DNA of 41,878 bases, taken from contig JQDQ01000226.1 in the NCBI GenBank assembly GCA_000747625.2, positions 1 to 41,878 on the forward strand, written 5' to 3'. The notes under the pieces were generated by a model. The model searched no databases. It had not been told where the DNA came from and saw only the letters and a list, made by a program, of their open reading frames with translations. Positions 34,000 to 41,878 of this stretch are shown in pieces. A program made the position numbers and the translations under genes. Positions within the stretch are counted from its first letter, which is position 1. The number at the start of each line of letters is the position of its first letter. Origin of the DNA: Smithella sp. SCADC. Its GTDB lineage: Bacteria; Desulfobacterota; Syntrophia; Syntrophales; Smithellaceae.

Positions 34000-34202
34000 G
34001 GATGATCTCCAGGTTAAAATTAAAATCGGTTTCCTTATTACTAAAAAGCATTCGGTTTGCCTACTTCTTTTTCCTGGGTATAAATGTTTCCCCTAAAAAT
34101 AATCGGCTATGTTTTTAAATGCGGATACCTCTCTATGCCAGTATTGACGGGAGCTATCGATTATTAATTCCACAAGAAATATTTGCTTAAAATACTTCCG
34201 GC

Positions 34203-34279
34203 GGAGTCTAATAAAAATGTTTTTTCACACATTAAGGCGCCCCCAAAAGCCGGTAGGGGATTTTTTTGAGGAGACTCCC
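34203..34279 (+). other. foldback with terminator-like hairpin upstream of kamA
   Basis: GGAGTCT (34203-34209) and AGACTCC (around 34272-34278) could close a stem. Within it CCCC-C-AAAAGCCGGTA-GGGG is followed at once by ATTTTTTT, which is the shape of a rightward intrinsic terminator. No rightward gene ends here, so an unrecognised small RNA or a decayed element is possible. Confidence 0.4.
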
Positions 34280-34321
34280 TTAAAAAATATTTAATTTTTT
34301 CTGGCAATAATGCAAAAAAGT

Positions 34322-34349
34322 GTTGACAAAAAATTTTGTATGAGTACAT
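34322..34349 (+). promoter_or_regulatory. probable kamA promoter
   Basis: TTGACA at ~34322 followed after 16 bases by TACATT; the region TGAGTACATTCGTA resembles the redox-module -10 region (TAATACATTCAGTA). It would give a ~70-base leader before ATG 34423. Confidence 0.45.
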
Positions 34350-34422
34350 TCGTAAATCAAGAAGTAATTTTTTCATCAAAGAATTATTTAACGGGAGGGA
34401 GACCTTCATCAAGGAGGAACAA

Positions 34423-35730
34423 ATGGAAAGCGAGACCCTGTTTAAAGAGGAGGAAGAACCTCCTGGTCATTTGACCGGTCTTGTTAATGTTCAAAACAAT
34501 GTAAGTGACTTTTTGTTATTCAAAGAAGAATTTTCCCAGCATTCGATTAAACAAAAGTCAGACAGCATTTTATTTCCTTTTAAAGATTCCGCCCGCTCCC
34601 GCATCTTCCGAACACGACTTTATCCCGAAATCACCCGCCTGGAATGGTTCGATTGGCACTGGCAAATGCGTAACGCCATCAGGGATGTTGATACTCTTTC
34701 CGAAATAATTAATCTTTCGGACAACGAACGCCAGGCAATGATGCACCACTCCGGTGCTTTGCCCGTTTCCATTACTCCTTATTATGCCAGTTTGCTTAAT
34801 CCCGATGATCCTGCGGATCCTCTGCGCCGTTGCGTTGTTCCCGTAGTGGATGAGTGTCTGCATACGGAAGGCGAAGAAGAAGATCCTCTCTGCGAGGATG
34901 TGGATTCTCCTGTGCCGGGTATTATTCATCGCTACCCTGACCGTGTTCTGTTTCTGGTAACTGATAGCTGCTCAACTTATTGCCGCTATTGCACCCGTTC
35001 CCGCATTATTGAACGAAGCAAACATCATTTAATAAGTTTGGAAAAATGGGAAAAGGCTATTCAATACATTGCCGGTAATAAGAATGTGCGGGACGTCCTG
35101 CTTTCCGGCGGCGATCCTTTAACCCTGTCCGATGAAAAACTGGAATGGCTTTTAACTAAATTGCACAAGATTTCTCATGTTGAACTTATCCGTATCGGTA
35201 CAAAGGCGCCGGTTGTTTTACCCCAGAGAATAACGCCGGCTCTAACAGCCATGCTCAAAAAGTATCATCCTTTATGGATGAGCATCCATATCACCCATCC
35301 GAAAGAACTGACTCCGGAGATGAGTGCCGCCTGCATCCGTCTGGCTGACGCCGGTATTCCATTGGGAAGCCAGACAGTTTTACTTTCCGGTATTAATGAT
35401 GACGTTGAAACAATGACCAGGCTGGCGCATGGTCAATTACAAATCAGAATCCGTCCTTATTATCTGTATCAATGCGACCCCATTCCAGGCTCTTCTCACT
35501 TCCGGACCCCCATCAGCAAGGGCATTGAAATTATTCAGGGCATGCGCGGACATACCACTGGTTACGCTGTGCCTACTTATGTTGTCGACGCCCCCGGCGG
35601 CGGCGGCAAAATTCCTTTACTTCCCGAATACGCCATTGGATGGGAGAACGGCGCTTTGCTGCTACGCAATTACGAAGGCAATACCTTCCGCTACCCCGAC
35701 AATCACGCAAAGTCTAAGGATATACATTAA
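34423..35730 (+). CDS. kamA: lysine 2,3-aminomutase
   Basis: From ATG 34423 (AAGGAGG seven bases upstream) the radical-SAM/PLP enzyme has 435 residues. The cluster motif is CSTYCRYC (Cys183, 187, 190) and the PLP lysine is in DAPGGGGKIPL (near residue 396). Both Asp positions thought to bind the epsilon-amine of lysine are kept (QCDP; VVDAP), favouring lysine over glutamate aminomutase. It converts L-lysine to beta-lysine by a 5'-deoxyadenosyl radical. It leads a run with two ATP-grasp ligases and a GNAT protein, which suggests biosynthesis of a beta-lysine derivative rather than lysine fermentation. No ablB-length acetyltransferase is present. Confidence 0.9.
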   Translation: MESETLFKEEEEPPGHLTGLVNVQNNVSDFLLFKEEFSQHSIKQKSDSILFPFKDSARSRIFRTRLYPEITRLEWFDWHWQMRNAIRDVDTLSEIINLSDNERQAMMHHSGALPVSITPYYASLLNPDDPADPLRRCVVPVVDECLHTEGEEEDPLCEDVDSPVPGIIHRYPDRVLFLVTDSCSTYCRYCTRSRIIERSKHHLISLEKWEKAIQYIAGNKNVRDVLLSGGDPLTLSDEKLEWLLTKLHKISHVELIRIGTKAPVVLPQRITPALTAMLKKYHPLWMSIHITHPKELTPEMSAACIRLADAGIPLGSQTVLLSGINDDVETMTRLAHGQLQIRIRPYYLYQCDPIPGSSHFRTPISKGIEIIQGMRGHTTGYAVPTYVVDAPGGGGKIPLLPEYAIGWENGALLLRNYEGNTFRYPDNHAKSKDIH

Positions 35731-35767
35731 ATCGGCAGAATTTTTTCAGGGGGCAGATAGTTTAACT

Positions 35768-36766
35768 GTGGGTCGAGTCAGTAAGAAACTCAAAATCGGT
35801 CTCACCTATGATCTGCGCGACGATTACCTGAAAGAAGGATACGGTCTCGAAGAAACCGCCGAATTCGATCTTCCCGACACAATCGAAGCTATCGAAAAAG
35901 TAATTTTTGACAACGGCTTTATTGCTGATCGCATCGGCAACATAAAAGCGTTGACTCGCCGTCTTGCGGCAGGAAATCGCTGGGATCTTGTTTTTAACAT
36001 TGCCGAGGGTATGCATGGCTTTGGCCGTGAAGCGCAGGTTCCCGCACTTCTGGAAGCATATAACATCCCATATACTTTTTCCGATCCCCTCGGCCACGCC
36101 GTTTCTCTTCACAAAGGCATTACAAAACAGATTCTGCGCGATCTGGGAATTCCCACGCCTGACTTTGCCATAATTAACAATGCAAAAGATATTGAAAAGG
36201 TTAATCTTCCTTTTCCACTTTTTGCCAAACCGGTGGCGGAAGGAACGGGCAAGGGTATAACGGCGCTTTCCAAAATAACTACTCGTAAAAATCTGCAAAA
36301 AGTCTGCCGGCAGCTTTTAAAGACTTTTCAGCAACCGGTTCTGGTCGAAACATATCTTCCCGGACGCGAATTCACTGTTGGTATCTTGGGAACAGGCAAA
36401 GATGCCCGCGTCCTGGGAGCACTGGAAGTAATTCTGAAGCCCAACGCGGAAAAGAACGCTTATTCCTACGAAAATAAAGAGCACTATGATAAGCTGGTGC
36501 AGTATGTTCTGGCCAACGATGATGAAGCACAAAAAGCCATGGAAATTTCCCTGATGGCCTGGCGCGGACTGGATTTAAAAGATGCCGGACGCATTGATTT
36601 GCGCTCCAATGTTCATGGTGTTCCTCATTTCATGGAAGTCAATTCCCTTGCCGGACTTAATCCCGTGCGGTCTGATTTGCCCATTTTGTGTTCTAAAATA
36701 GGAATGAGCTATCATAAATTGATAAGTTCCATTATTAAATCAGCCCTAAAGCGCACGAAGAAATAA
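35768..36766 (+). CDS. ATP-grasp ligase, D-Ala-D-Ala-ligase-like (first)
   Basis: From GTG 35768 the protein has 332 residues. ATP-grasp features are LFAKPVAEGTGKGI, VLVETYLPGREFTVGIL, the metal/ATP segment DAGRIDLRS and FMEVNSLAGLNP. The N-terminal Rossmann-like region (KIGLTYDLRDDYLKEGYG, DLVFNIAEGMHGFGRE) parallels D-Ala-D-Ala ligase, so it probably forms a peptide or amide bond from an amino-acid acyl phosphate. No muropeptide genes are nearby and the neighbour is kamA, so a cell-wall role is doubtful. The track start at 35429 lies within kamA. The gap to kamA is 37 bases. Confidence 0.75.
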   Translation: MGRVSKKLKIGLTYDLRDDYLKEGYGLEETAEFDLPDTIEAIEKVIFDNGFIADRIGNIKALTRRLAAGNRWDLVFNIAEGMHGFGREAQVPALLEAYNIPYTFSDPLGHAVSLHKGITKQILRDLGIPTPDFAIINNAKDIEKVNLPFPLFAKPVAEGTGKGITALSKITTRKNLQKVCRQLLKTFQQPVLVETYLPGREFTVGILGTGKDARVLGALEVILKPNAEKNAYSYENKEHYDKLVQYVLANDDEAQKAMEISLMAWRGLDLKDAGRIDLRSNVHGVPHFMEVNSLAGLNPVRSDLPILCSKIGMSYHKLISSIIKSALKRTKK

Positions 36767-36793
36767 TTATCCATAAATGCCGGTGAAATAAAA

Positions 36794-37780
36794 TTGAAGA
36801 AAAAAATAGTAATTTTGCACAGTGATATTTCGCCTGATGCCCGCCAGGACGAGCTTGATTGTCTTGAGCAGGCCGAAACCATAGCTCAAGCTCTGCGCAC
36901 ACTTAATTACGAACCCATTCTTCTGCCTTTTGAACTCAATTTGAATCATACAATAACGATGCTGCAATCATTAAAACCTCAGGCGGTTTTCAATATTGTG
37001 GAAACTTTAGACTCCAAAGGCAGTCTTATTCATTTTGCTCCTGCTATACTTGATTCTCTAAAGATTTCTTATACCGGTTGTCCCACGCAAGCTGTTTTTC
37101 AGACATCAAACAAGCCTCTGGCCAAGAAAATCTTGCATGATGCCGGTATTGCCACTCCGGACTGGATAGAACAGGATGGTTTCAGTTCTCAACAAGAAAT
37201 TTCCGGGCAATATTTAATCAAGTCTTCCTGGGAACATGCCTCCATAGGCCTCGATGAAAACTCGCTCATCATTTACACAAACAAAGCGAAGATATTACAA
37301 GAAATGAAACGCCGCGAAGAAAAACTGGGAGGATCCTGTTATGCCGAAGCCTATATTGACGGCCGTGAATTCAATGTCGCACTGATTTCGGATAGGTCTG
37401 GCAGCAAAGTATTACCCATAGCCGAAATGTTATTTAAGGATTACGCCCCGGACAAATTGAAAATAGTTGATTACAAAGCTAAATGGGATGCGGATTCTTT
37501 TGAATACAACAATACGATAAGAAAATTTGATTTTGATGACGACGATGCCCCGTTAATATCGTCTTTGAGTGAAATTTCTCTACAGTGCTGGAATATTTTT
37601 TCCCTGCGCGGTTACGCACGCGTTGATTTTCGCGTTGACAATAATAACAAGCCTTGGGTATTGGAGGTTAACACCAATCCCTGTTTGTCACCGGACGCCG
37701 GTTTTGCCGCGGCGCTGAAACAGGCCAATATACAATATCACGACGCTATCGGTTTGATAATCGAGAACGCAATCAAATAA
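36794..37780 (+). CDS. ATP-grasp ligase, D-Ala-D-Ala-ligase-like (second)
   Basis: The 328-residue protein is homologous in layout to the preceding ligase but quite divergent. It begins IVILHSDISPDARQDELDCLEQ, continues with AVFNIVETLDSKGS, has an ATP-binding strand QYLIKSSWEHASIGLD, then YIDGREFNVALI and the end ARVDFRVDNNNKPWVLEVNTNPC. The Asn/Glu pair at EVNTNPC is the conserved Mg site. The start is TTG 36794. Two dissimilar ligases in tandem imply two successive couplings or heteromeric action. Substrates are unknown. Confidence 0.72.
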   Translation: MKKKIVILHSDISPDARQDELDCLEQAETIAQALRTLNYEPILLPFELNLNHTITMLQSLKPQAVFNIVETLDSKGSLIHFAPAILDSLKISYTGCPTQAVFQTSNKPLAKKILHDAGIATPDWIEQDGFSSQQEISGQYLIKSSWEHASIGLDENSLIIYTNKAKILQEMKRREEKLGGSCYAEAYIDGREFNVALISDRSGSKVLPIAEMLFKDYAPDKLKIVDYKAKWDADSFEYNNTIRKFDFDDDDAPLISSLSEISLQCWNIFSLRGYARVDFRVDNNNKPWVLEVNTNPCLSPDAGFAAALKQANIQYHDAIGLIIENAIK

Positions 37781-37804
37781 TTTTGCAGTAAAGTTGGTTA
37801 TTTT

Positions 37805-38287
37805 ATGAATGATCTTATTTATCGCCAGCAAATACAGCATTCAGATATCGGAGCAATTGCCGGTATTGTAAAATCCAGCGGCTTCTTTTCCGGCGAAGAG
37901 GTAGAAATAGCCATAGAACTGGCTGAAGAAAAGCTGGAAAGGCAGGAAGCCAGCTCTTACCGGTTTTTATTTGCCGAAGATGAAAAACGTGTTGTCGGAT
38001 ATACCTGCTTCGGCCTTATCCCCGCAACTTCTGGCAGTTATGATCTCTACTGGATTGCTATTGATGAGCAATTAAGAGGCGCTGGCCTGGGTAAGGACTT
38101 AATAAAAAGGACGGAAAATATTATTTACGATCTGGGCGGCAAGCGAATATATTTGGAAACATCTTCCCGTCATCAATATCAACCAACTCATGGCTTTTAT
38201 GAAAGCTGCGGTTACCGAAAAGAAGCTATCTTAAAAAATTTTTACCACGAAGGCGACAGCAAAATTATATACGTTAAAACTCTTTAG
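37805..38287 (+). CDS. GNAT family N-acetyltransferase
   Basis: The 160-residue protein has the acetyl-CoA loop LRGAGLGKDLI (residues ~93-104) and the flanking strand SYDLYWIAIDEQ. The end GFYESCGYRKEAILKNFYHEGDSKIIYVK is typical of GNATs acting on amines or amino acids. It lies 24 bases after the second ATP-grasp gene. In methanogens lysine aminomutase pairs with a longer acetyltransferase (AblB); this one is shorter and may be an unrelated GNAT that modifies the ligase product. It is the last gene of the tight run. Confidence 0.78.
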   Translation: MNDLIYRQQIQHSDIGAIAGIVKSSGFFSGEEVEIAIELAEEKLERQEASSYRFLFAEDEKRVVGYTCFGLIPATSGSYDLYWIAIDEQLRGAGLGKDLIKRTENIIYDLGGKRIYLETSSRHQYQPTHGFYESCGYRKEAILKNFYHEGDSKIIYVKTL

Positions 38288-38434
38288 TAACATATAGTAA
38301 TCCCCCAAAACGGAAAAGTCATACTTTAAAACAACTTGCATTTTTTTTCAAAATTCGCTAGAGCTCTGCCAGAATTTTTACTATTTTTTACAAAATATTT
38401 TAAACTATTAAAGGATAGCGAGGAGGATATTCTC

Positions 38435-39055
38435 ATGCGCCTTTTTCCTAAAACAGAAAATTTTTTTGAACTTTTTGAAGAACTTGCTGATAAAATTGAA
38501 GAAGGCGGCAAGCTTTTTCTGGAAATGGCTCAAACCAGGGATTATTCCGATGTGAGAGTTGCCAAGCTCAAAGAAATTGAACACGAAGCGGACGGAATTA
38601 CCCATAAAACATATGAGAAAATGCACAAAACATTTCTCACGCCCATAGATCGCGAGGACATCTACGCGCTTGTCAATAAAATGGACAGCATCATGGATGT
38701 CATCGAAGCTACCGCTGTCCGCATTCACCTTTATAAAGTCAAACGAACCTCCGATGAAATAATCAAACAGGCGCAAATTTTGAATGACGCTATAAAGAAA
38801 GTAAAAAGCATTGTTCACGCCATGCGCAATATGAAAAATTCCGAAATGATTCTGGCGGATTGCGTGGAAATTAACACGCTGGAAAATGCCGGTGATATTG
38901 TTTTAAGAACAATCATGGCCAATCTTTTTGAAAACGAGAAAGATGCTATTGAACTCATAAAATGGAAAGATATTTTTCAACTCCTGGAAGAAGCAATTGA
39001 CGTTTGTGAAGATGTATCCAATATAGTGGAGGGGATTGTTCTGAAACATGCTTGA
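38435..39055 (+). CDS. DUF47 (PhoU-like) phosphate transport accessory protein
   Basis: From ATG 38435 (GAGGAGG upstream) the 206-residue protein is all-helical and has the TIGR00153/DUF47 features VAKLKEIEHEADGITH, FLTPIDREDIYALVNKMD and ALEEAIDVCEDVSNIVEG-like helices. DUF47 proteins pair with PiT transporters and are thought to modulate phosphate flux. The track start at TTG 38336 adds 33 poorly supported residues. Its last 8 bases overlap the PiT start, implying coupling. Confidence 0.85.
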   Translation: MRLFPKTENFFELFEELADKIEEGGKLFLEMAQTRDYSDVRVAKLKEIEHEADGITHKTYEKMHKTFLTPIDREDIYALVNKMDSIMDVIEATAVRIHLYKVKRTSDEIIKQAQILNDAIKKVKSIVHAMRNMKNSEMILADCVEINTLENAGDIVLRTIMANLFENEKDAIELIKWKDIFQLLEEAIDVCEDVSNIVEGIVLKHA

Positions 39056-40049
39056 TTCTATGGCTTTTGTCATTTTTCTTGTTGTTGTCGCGCTTGTTTT
39101 TGATTTTCTCAACGGCTTTCATGATTCCGCCAATTCTATTTCCACTGTTGTCTCCACACGCGTTCTCTCACCGAAATATGCTGTCATCTGGGCGGCTTTT
39201 TTTAATTTTGCCGCCGTATTTTTTGTGGGCACAGCAGTCGCAAATACCATCGGTAAAGGCATCATCCATATTGACATTGTCGATAATCTGGTAATTCTGT
39301 CTGCTCTCAGCGGCGCCATCATTTGGAATATTGCAACCTGGTATTACGGTCTACCCAGCAGTTCTTCACATGCCTTAATTGGCGGCCTTATCGGCGCGGC
39401 TATATCCAAAGCCGGAACAAGCACATTAGTCTGGTCGGGCATTATCAAAACAACTGTTTTTATCATCGTTTCTCCTGCTATCGGCATGGTGCTCGGTTTT
39501 ACTTTCATGGTTCTGGCCATGAATCTGAGCCATAATTCCAATATGGCCAAATCCGATAAACTCTTTCGTAAACTCCAGCTTTTTTCCGCAGCGGTTTATT
39601 CATTAGCGCACGGCATGAACGACGCGCAAAAAACGATGGGAATCATTGCAATGGCTCTTTTCAGTAAGGGACTTCTCGGCAACACTTTTCATATTCCCAT
39701 CTGGGTTATTATCGCCTGCTACACGATGATTTCTCTGGGAACCATGTTCGGCGGCTGGCGGATTGTTAAAACTATGGGCACGAAGATTACCAAACTTCGC
39801 CCTATGGGTGGTTTCAGCGCGGAAGCTGCTGCTGCCTGCTCAATTATCGGCGCGACTATAGCCGGAATACCCGTCAGCACAACCCACACAATAACCGGCG
39901 CTATCGTCGGTGTCGGCTCCACGAAAAGACTCTCCGCCGTGCGTTGGGGCGTCGCCGGAAACATTATCTGGGCATGGATTTTAACAATACCAATTTCCGC
40001 TTTCATTTCCGCCGTAACATACTTTTTCGTCTCATCTTTCATCCAATAA
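39048..40049 (+). CDS. pit: PiT-family inorganic phosphate transporter
   Basis: The 333-residue membrane protein has about ten transmembrane helices and the two PiT signature regions: LNGFHDSANSISTVVSTRVL near the N terminus and the repeat GMNDAQKTMGIIA, with PVSTTHTITGAIVGVG in the second half. It should move phosphate with protons or metal-phosphate complexes. The gene overlaps the DUF47 gene by eight bases, the standard pairing. A 103-base gap with no terminator separates it from the decarboxylase. Confidence 0.92.
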   Translation: MLDSMAFVIFLVVVALVFDFLNGFHDSANSISTVVSTRVLSPKYAVIWAAFFNFAAVFFVGTAVANTIGKGIIHIDIVDNLVILSALSGAIIWNIATWYYGLPSSSSHALIGGLIGAAISKAGTSTLVWSGIIKTTVFIIVSPAIGMVLGFTFMVLAMNLSHNSNMAKSDKLFRKLQLFSAAVYSLAHGMNDAQKTMGIIAMALFSKGLLGNTFHIPIWVIIACYTMISLGTMFGGWRIVKTMGTKITKLRPMGGFSAEAAAACSIIGATIAGIPVSTTHTITGAIVGVGSTKRLSAVRWGVAGNIIWAWILTIPISAFISAVTYFFVSSFIQ

Positions 40050-40152
40050 AACAATTCATCCGGCACTGGCGGAAAATAATATTGATAATTTTCTGATTTT
40101 GCCGTAAATCTGTTATCGCGTTTCATTTCATATAAAACCAAAGGAGAGCTTT

Positions 40153-41418
40153 ATGTCTCAGAAGCTATTACCTTTTACCAAAAACCAAATCGAAAAAATA
40201 ATAAAACAATATCCGACGCCTTTTCATCTTTACGACGAAAAAGCTATTCGGGAAAACGCGCGCGCCTTTAAGAACGCTTTTAACTGGAATAAAGGTTTTA
40301 AAGAATTTTACGCTATCAAAGCCGCCCCCAATCCCTATTTGATGAAAATCCTGCACAAGGAAGGCTATGGCGCCGATTGCAGTTCGCTGGCCGAACTGAT
40401 TATGGCGCAAAAAACCGGCGTAACCGGTGAAGAAATCATGTTTTCTTCCAACGACACGCCCGTGGAAGACTTTCTGCTGGCCAAAAAATTAAAAGCCATC
40501 ATCAATCTGGACGATATCAGCCACATTGCCTATCTCGAAAAATGCGCCGGACTCCCTTCTTTGATTTGCTTCCGCTACAATCCCGGCAAGTTGAAAAAAG
40601 GTAACCATATTATCGGCCACCCTGAAGAAGCAAAATACGGCTTCACCAGAGAACAGCTTTTTGAAGGCTATAAAATTTGCAAAGAAAAAGGCGTTAAACG
40701 ATTCGGCATTCATACCATGGTCGCCTCCAACGAACTCGATGCCTATTATTTTGAAGAAACCGCTGAAATATTGTTTCAACTTGTAGCGGAAATTTCACAA
40801 AAGCTGAAAATCAAATTTGAATTTGTCAATATCGGCGGGGGAGTGGGCATACCTTACCGGCCGGAACAAAAACGCATTGACCTTAAAGCAATGAGCCGCG
40901 GCATCAAGAAACAATACGAAAAAATTATTGTTGCCAACGGCCTTGCTCCACTGAAGCTTTTTACGGAATGCGGCCGATATATCACCGGCCCTTACGGTTA
41001 CCTGGTTTCCCGCGTTTTGCATATTAAAGACACTTATAAAAAATTCGCCGGCCTCGATTCCTGCATGGCCAACCTGATGCGTCCCGCGCTTTACGGCGCG
41101 TATCATCACATAACCGTTTTAGGCAAGGAACACAAACCGCACAATGTTGTCTATGACGTAACCGGCTCGCTTTGCGAAAATAACGACAAATTCGCCATTG
41201 ACCGAAAACTGCCCAAACTGGAATCAGGAGATATTATTGTAATCCATGATGCCGGCGCCCATGGTTTTGCCATGGGCTTTAATTACAACGGTAAGCTTCG
41301 CTCGGCAGAACTGCTTTTGCGAGAAAACGGCGAAGTTGTGCAAATCCGCCGTGCCGAAACAGTCAAAGACTACTTTGCAACATTAGATTTCAACGGTTTG
41401 ACTGACTTTAGAGTGTAA
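40153..41418 (+). CDS. lysA: diaminopimelate decarboxylase-type PLP enzyme
   Basis: The 421-residue fold-III decarboxylase has PLP lysine in FYAIKAAPNP (near residue 56), the phosphate loop NIGGGVGIPY, TECGRYITGPYGYLVS, and the substrate side LCENNDKFAIDR containing the Cys that reaches the partner active site. HDAGAHGFAMGFNYNG closes the fold. This fits LysA (meso-DAP to L-lysine) better than arginine or ornithine decarboxylases. RBS AAAGGAGAG before ATG. Making lysine next to kamA could supply that pathway, though the two are ~4.4 kb apart. Confidence 0.85.
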   Translation: MSQKLLPFTKNQIEKIIKQYPTPFHLYDEKAIRENARAFKNAFNWNKGFKEFYAIKAAPNPYLMKILHKEGYGADCSSLAELIMAQKTGVTGEEIMFSSNDTPVEDFLLAKKLKAIINLDDISHIAYLEKCAGLPSLICFRYNPGKLKKGNHIIGHPEEAKYGFTREQLFEGYKICKEKGVKRFGIHTMVASNELDAYYFEETAEILFQLVAEISQKLKIKFEFVNIGGGVGIPYRPEQKRIDLKAMSRGIKKQYEKIIVANGLAPLKLFTECGRYITGPYGYLVSRVLHIKDTYKKFAGLDSCMANLMRPALYGAYHHITVLGKEHKPHNVVYDVTGSLCENNDKFAIDRKLPKLESGDIIVIHDAGAHGFAMGFNYNGKLRSAELLLRENGEVVQIRRAETVKDYFATLDFNGLTDFRV

Positions 41419-41760
41419 GCATAAAACAAACACCATTATAAATATTTCTTTAGAAATGTTGTTATTCTTATTTTTCCAATTCACACAACATTTTATGGCC
41501 GTTATTTCCTTTGACATTCAAGGAACTTATTTGTATGCATTACTATGCAATAATATATACTCTCTTTCCTATGATTAACCCCACGTTCATGGTTTTTGTT
41601 TAAAAAGTGGGTGATTTGAGGGGTTTCTGAAAGTTCATATTCAATTATATTAGCATGTTAGGTGTCGTTGTTCTTTGAAAAGTCATTTGTAGTGCCAAAA
41701 TCTCATATTTTAGCCAAATATATCTTGACTTCCCGGCCCTGCTACAGTACAGGGAACGCC
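41419..41760. other. intergenic region: lysA end, orphan promoter and IS boundary
   Basis: No gene is seen. In order: an imperfect hairpin AATATTTCT-TT-AGAAATGTT (about 41443-41462) followed by T-rich sequence, likely the lysA terminator; a promoter at 41511-41539 with no gene after it; and, from roughly 41570, sequence (CCCCAC...GTGGG) that probably belongs to the insertion element whose transposase starts at 41761. Confidence 0.5.
41511..41539 (+). promoter_or_regulatory. sigma70-type promoter facing the insertion sequence
   Basis: TTGACA (41511-41516), 17-base spacer, TATGCA (41534-41539). A small palindrome TGCAT-TACT-ATGCA overlaps the -10 box. Nothing coding lies within the next 220 bases, so the gene it served was probably separated by the insertion. 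Confidence 0.45.
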
Positions 41761-41878
41761 ATGTATATACGGAAGGTGACCCATACCGATCAAAGGAACC
41801 GGCAAGACTACCATACCTTCAAGCTGGTAGAGTCCGTCCGCACCGGACGAGGTCCCCGGCAGCGAGCGATACTCAATT
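41761..41878 (+). mobile_element. 5' end of an IS1634-type transposase (runs off the window)
   Basis: ATG 41761 opens MYIRKVTHTDQRNRQDYHTF followed by KLVESVRTGRGPRQRAILN. This is the characteristic start of IS1634-family (IS4 superfamily) transposases, in which the first ~40 residues of the family read 'MYIRRV...Y.TYRLVES.R...GPRQR.LL'. Only 39 codons are in the window, so completeness cannot be judged. A hairpin CCCTG...CAGGG lies just upstream. Confidence 0.8.

Larger units (their letters stand above)
34000..34422. other. intergenic region between mutM and kamA
   Basis: No protein-coding gene is evident in this 423-base AT-rich region, which contains the divergent starts of mutM and kamA. 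It holds a foldback at 34203-34280 (GGAGTCT...AGACTCC enclosing a CCCC/GGGG hairpin) followed by T-rich sequence, and the kamA promoter near 34322. The TTG/ATG starts in the track from 34336 read through the promoter and are unlikely. Confidence 0.5.

Noticed and set aside
34000-34422. Lysine riboswitch before kamA
   Set aside because: No conserved lysine-aptamer core strings or five-helix layout could be recognised, and the likely promoter lies downstream of the foldback.
35429-35767. N-terminal extension of the first ATP-grasp ORF
   Set aside because: It lies out of frame inside kamA; homology begins after GTG 35768.
38336-38434. Upstream TTG start for the DUF47 gene
   Set aside because: GAGGAGG precedes ATG 38435 and the family begins there; the extension is AT-rich and unconserved in character.
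1-41878. CRISPR array or phage module
   Set aside because: No regularly spaced direct repeats and no phage structural, integrase or cas genes were seen.

Overview
The window looks like chromosomal DNA of a strictly anaerobic, probably syntrophic Desulfobacterota bacterium of the Syntrophales type (Syntrophus/Smithella-like). This is an inference from gene content: a large set of acyl-CoA dehydrogenases, thiolases and a methylacyl-CoA racemase, 4Fe-4S ferredoxin and NifU-type proteins, an MEP-pathway isoprenoid operon, and moderate GC. No rRNA, complete tRNA or CRISPR array was found. A degenerate dispersed repeat sits at the left edge and the first ~118 bases of an IS1634-type transposase run off the right edge.

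Layout. (1) 1-17.4 kb is mostly minus-strand housekeeping: a COG2509-type FAD protein, radC, metG, ricT (PSP1), holB, tmk, a 59-residue two-cluster ferredoxin missing from the ORF track, a NifU-type protein, a lipoprotein, and the operon xseA-xseB-ispA-dxs-tlyA-ispH, whose last gene carries a C-terminal UbiA-like membrane domain. Two plus-strand genes interrupt it: a PAS-type sensor kinase without its phospho-accepting histidine, and a DsbC-like thioredoxin-fold protein. (2) 17.5-21.3 kb is a decaying accessory stretch. It holds a TatT-type protein cut off from its lipoprotein signal, an NPD-family flavoprotein lacking the usual active-site His, a methyltransferase remnant and a TetR regulator. 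Three near-identical promoters (TTGACATACA...) recur here. (3) 21.3-30.9 kb is a plus-strand acyl-CoA degradation cluster: thiolase, HSD17B10-like SDR, second thiolase, acyl-CoA dehydrogenase, frameshifted TatT lipoprotein, alpha-methylacyl-CoA racemase, XRE-cupin regulator and two more acyl-CoA dehydrogenases. The racemase plus the SDR type point to 2-methyl-branched acyl-CoAs.

(4) 30.9-34.0 kb: a minus-strand ORF joining a TetR DNA-binding domain to a YhgE/Pip-like segment faces a plus-strand thiol-redox module (CxxC thioredoxin-like protein, membrane-anchored rhodanese, MauE/DoxX-like protein). Two identical AAACATTGTTT palindromes lie between them. mutM closes the block. (5) 34.4-41.4 kb: kamA (lysine 2,3-aminomutase), two different D-Ala-D-Ala-ligase-like ATP-grasp enzymes and a GNAT acetyltransferase form a tight run. 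A DUF47 (PhoU-like)/PiT phosphate pair and a LysA-type decarboxylase follow. The kamA/ATP-grasp/ATP-grasp/GNAT run, possibly fed with lysine by LysA, is the best candidate for an undescribed pathway, plausibly one making a beta-lysine-containing or acylated amino-acid product.

All calls come from reading the sequence and recognising family motifs. No database search was run.
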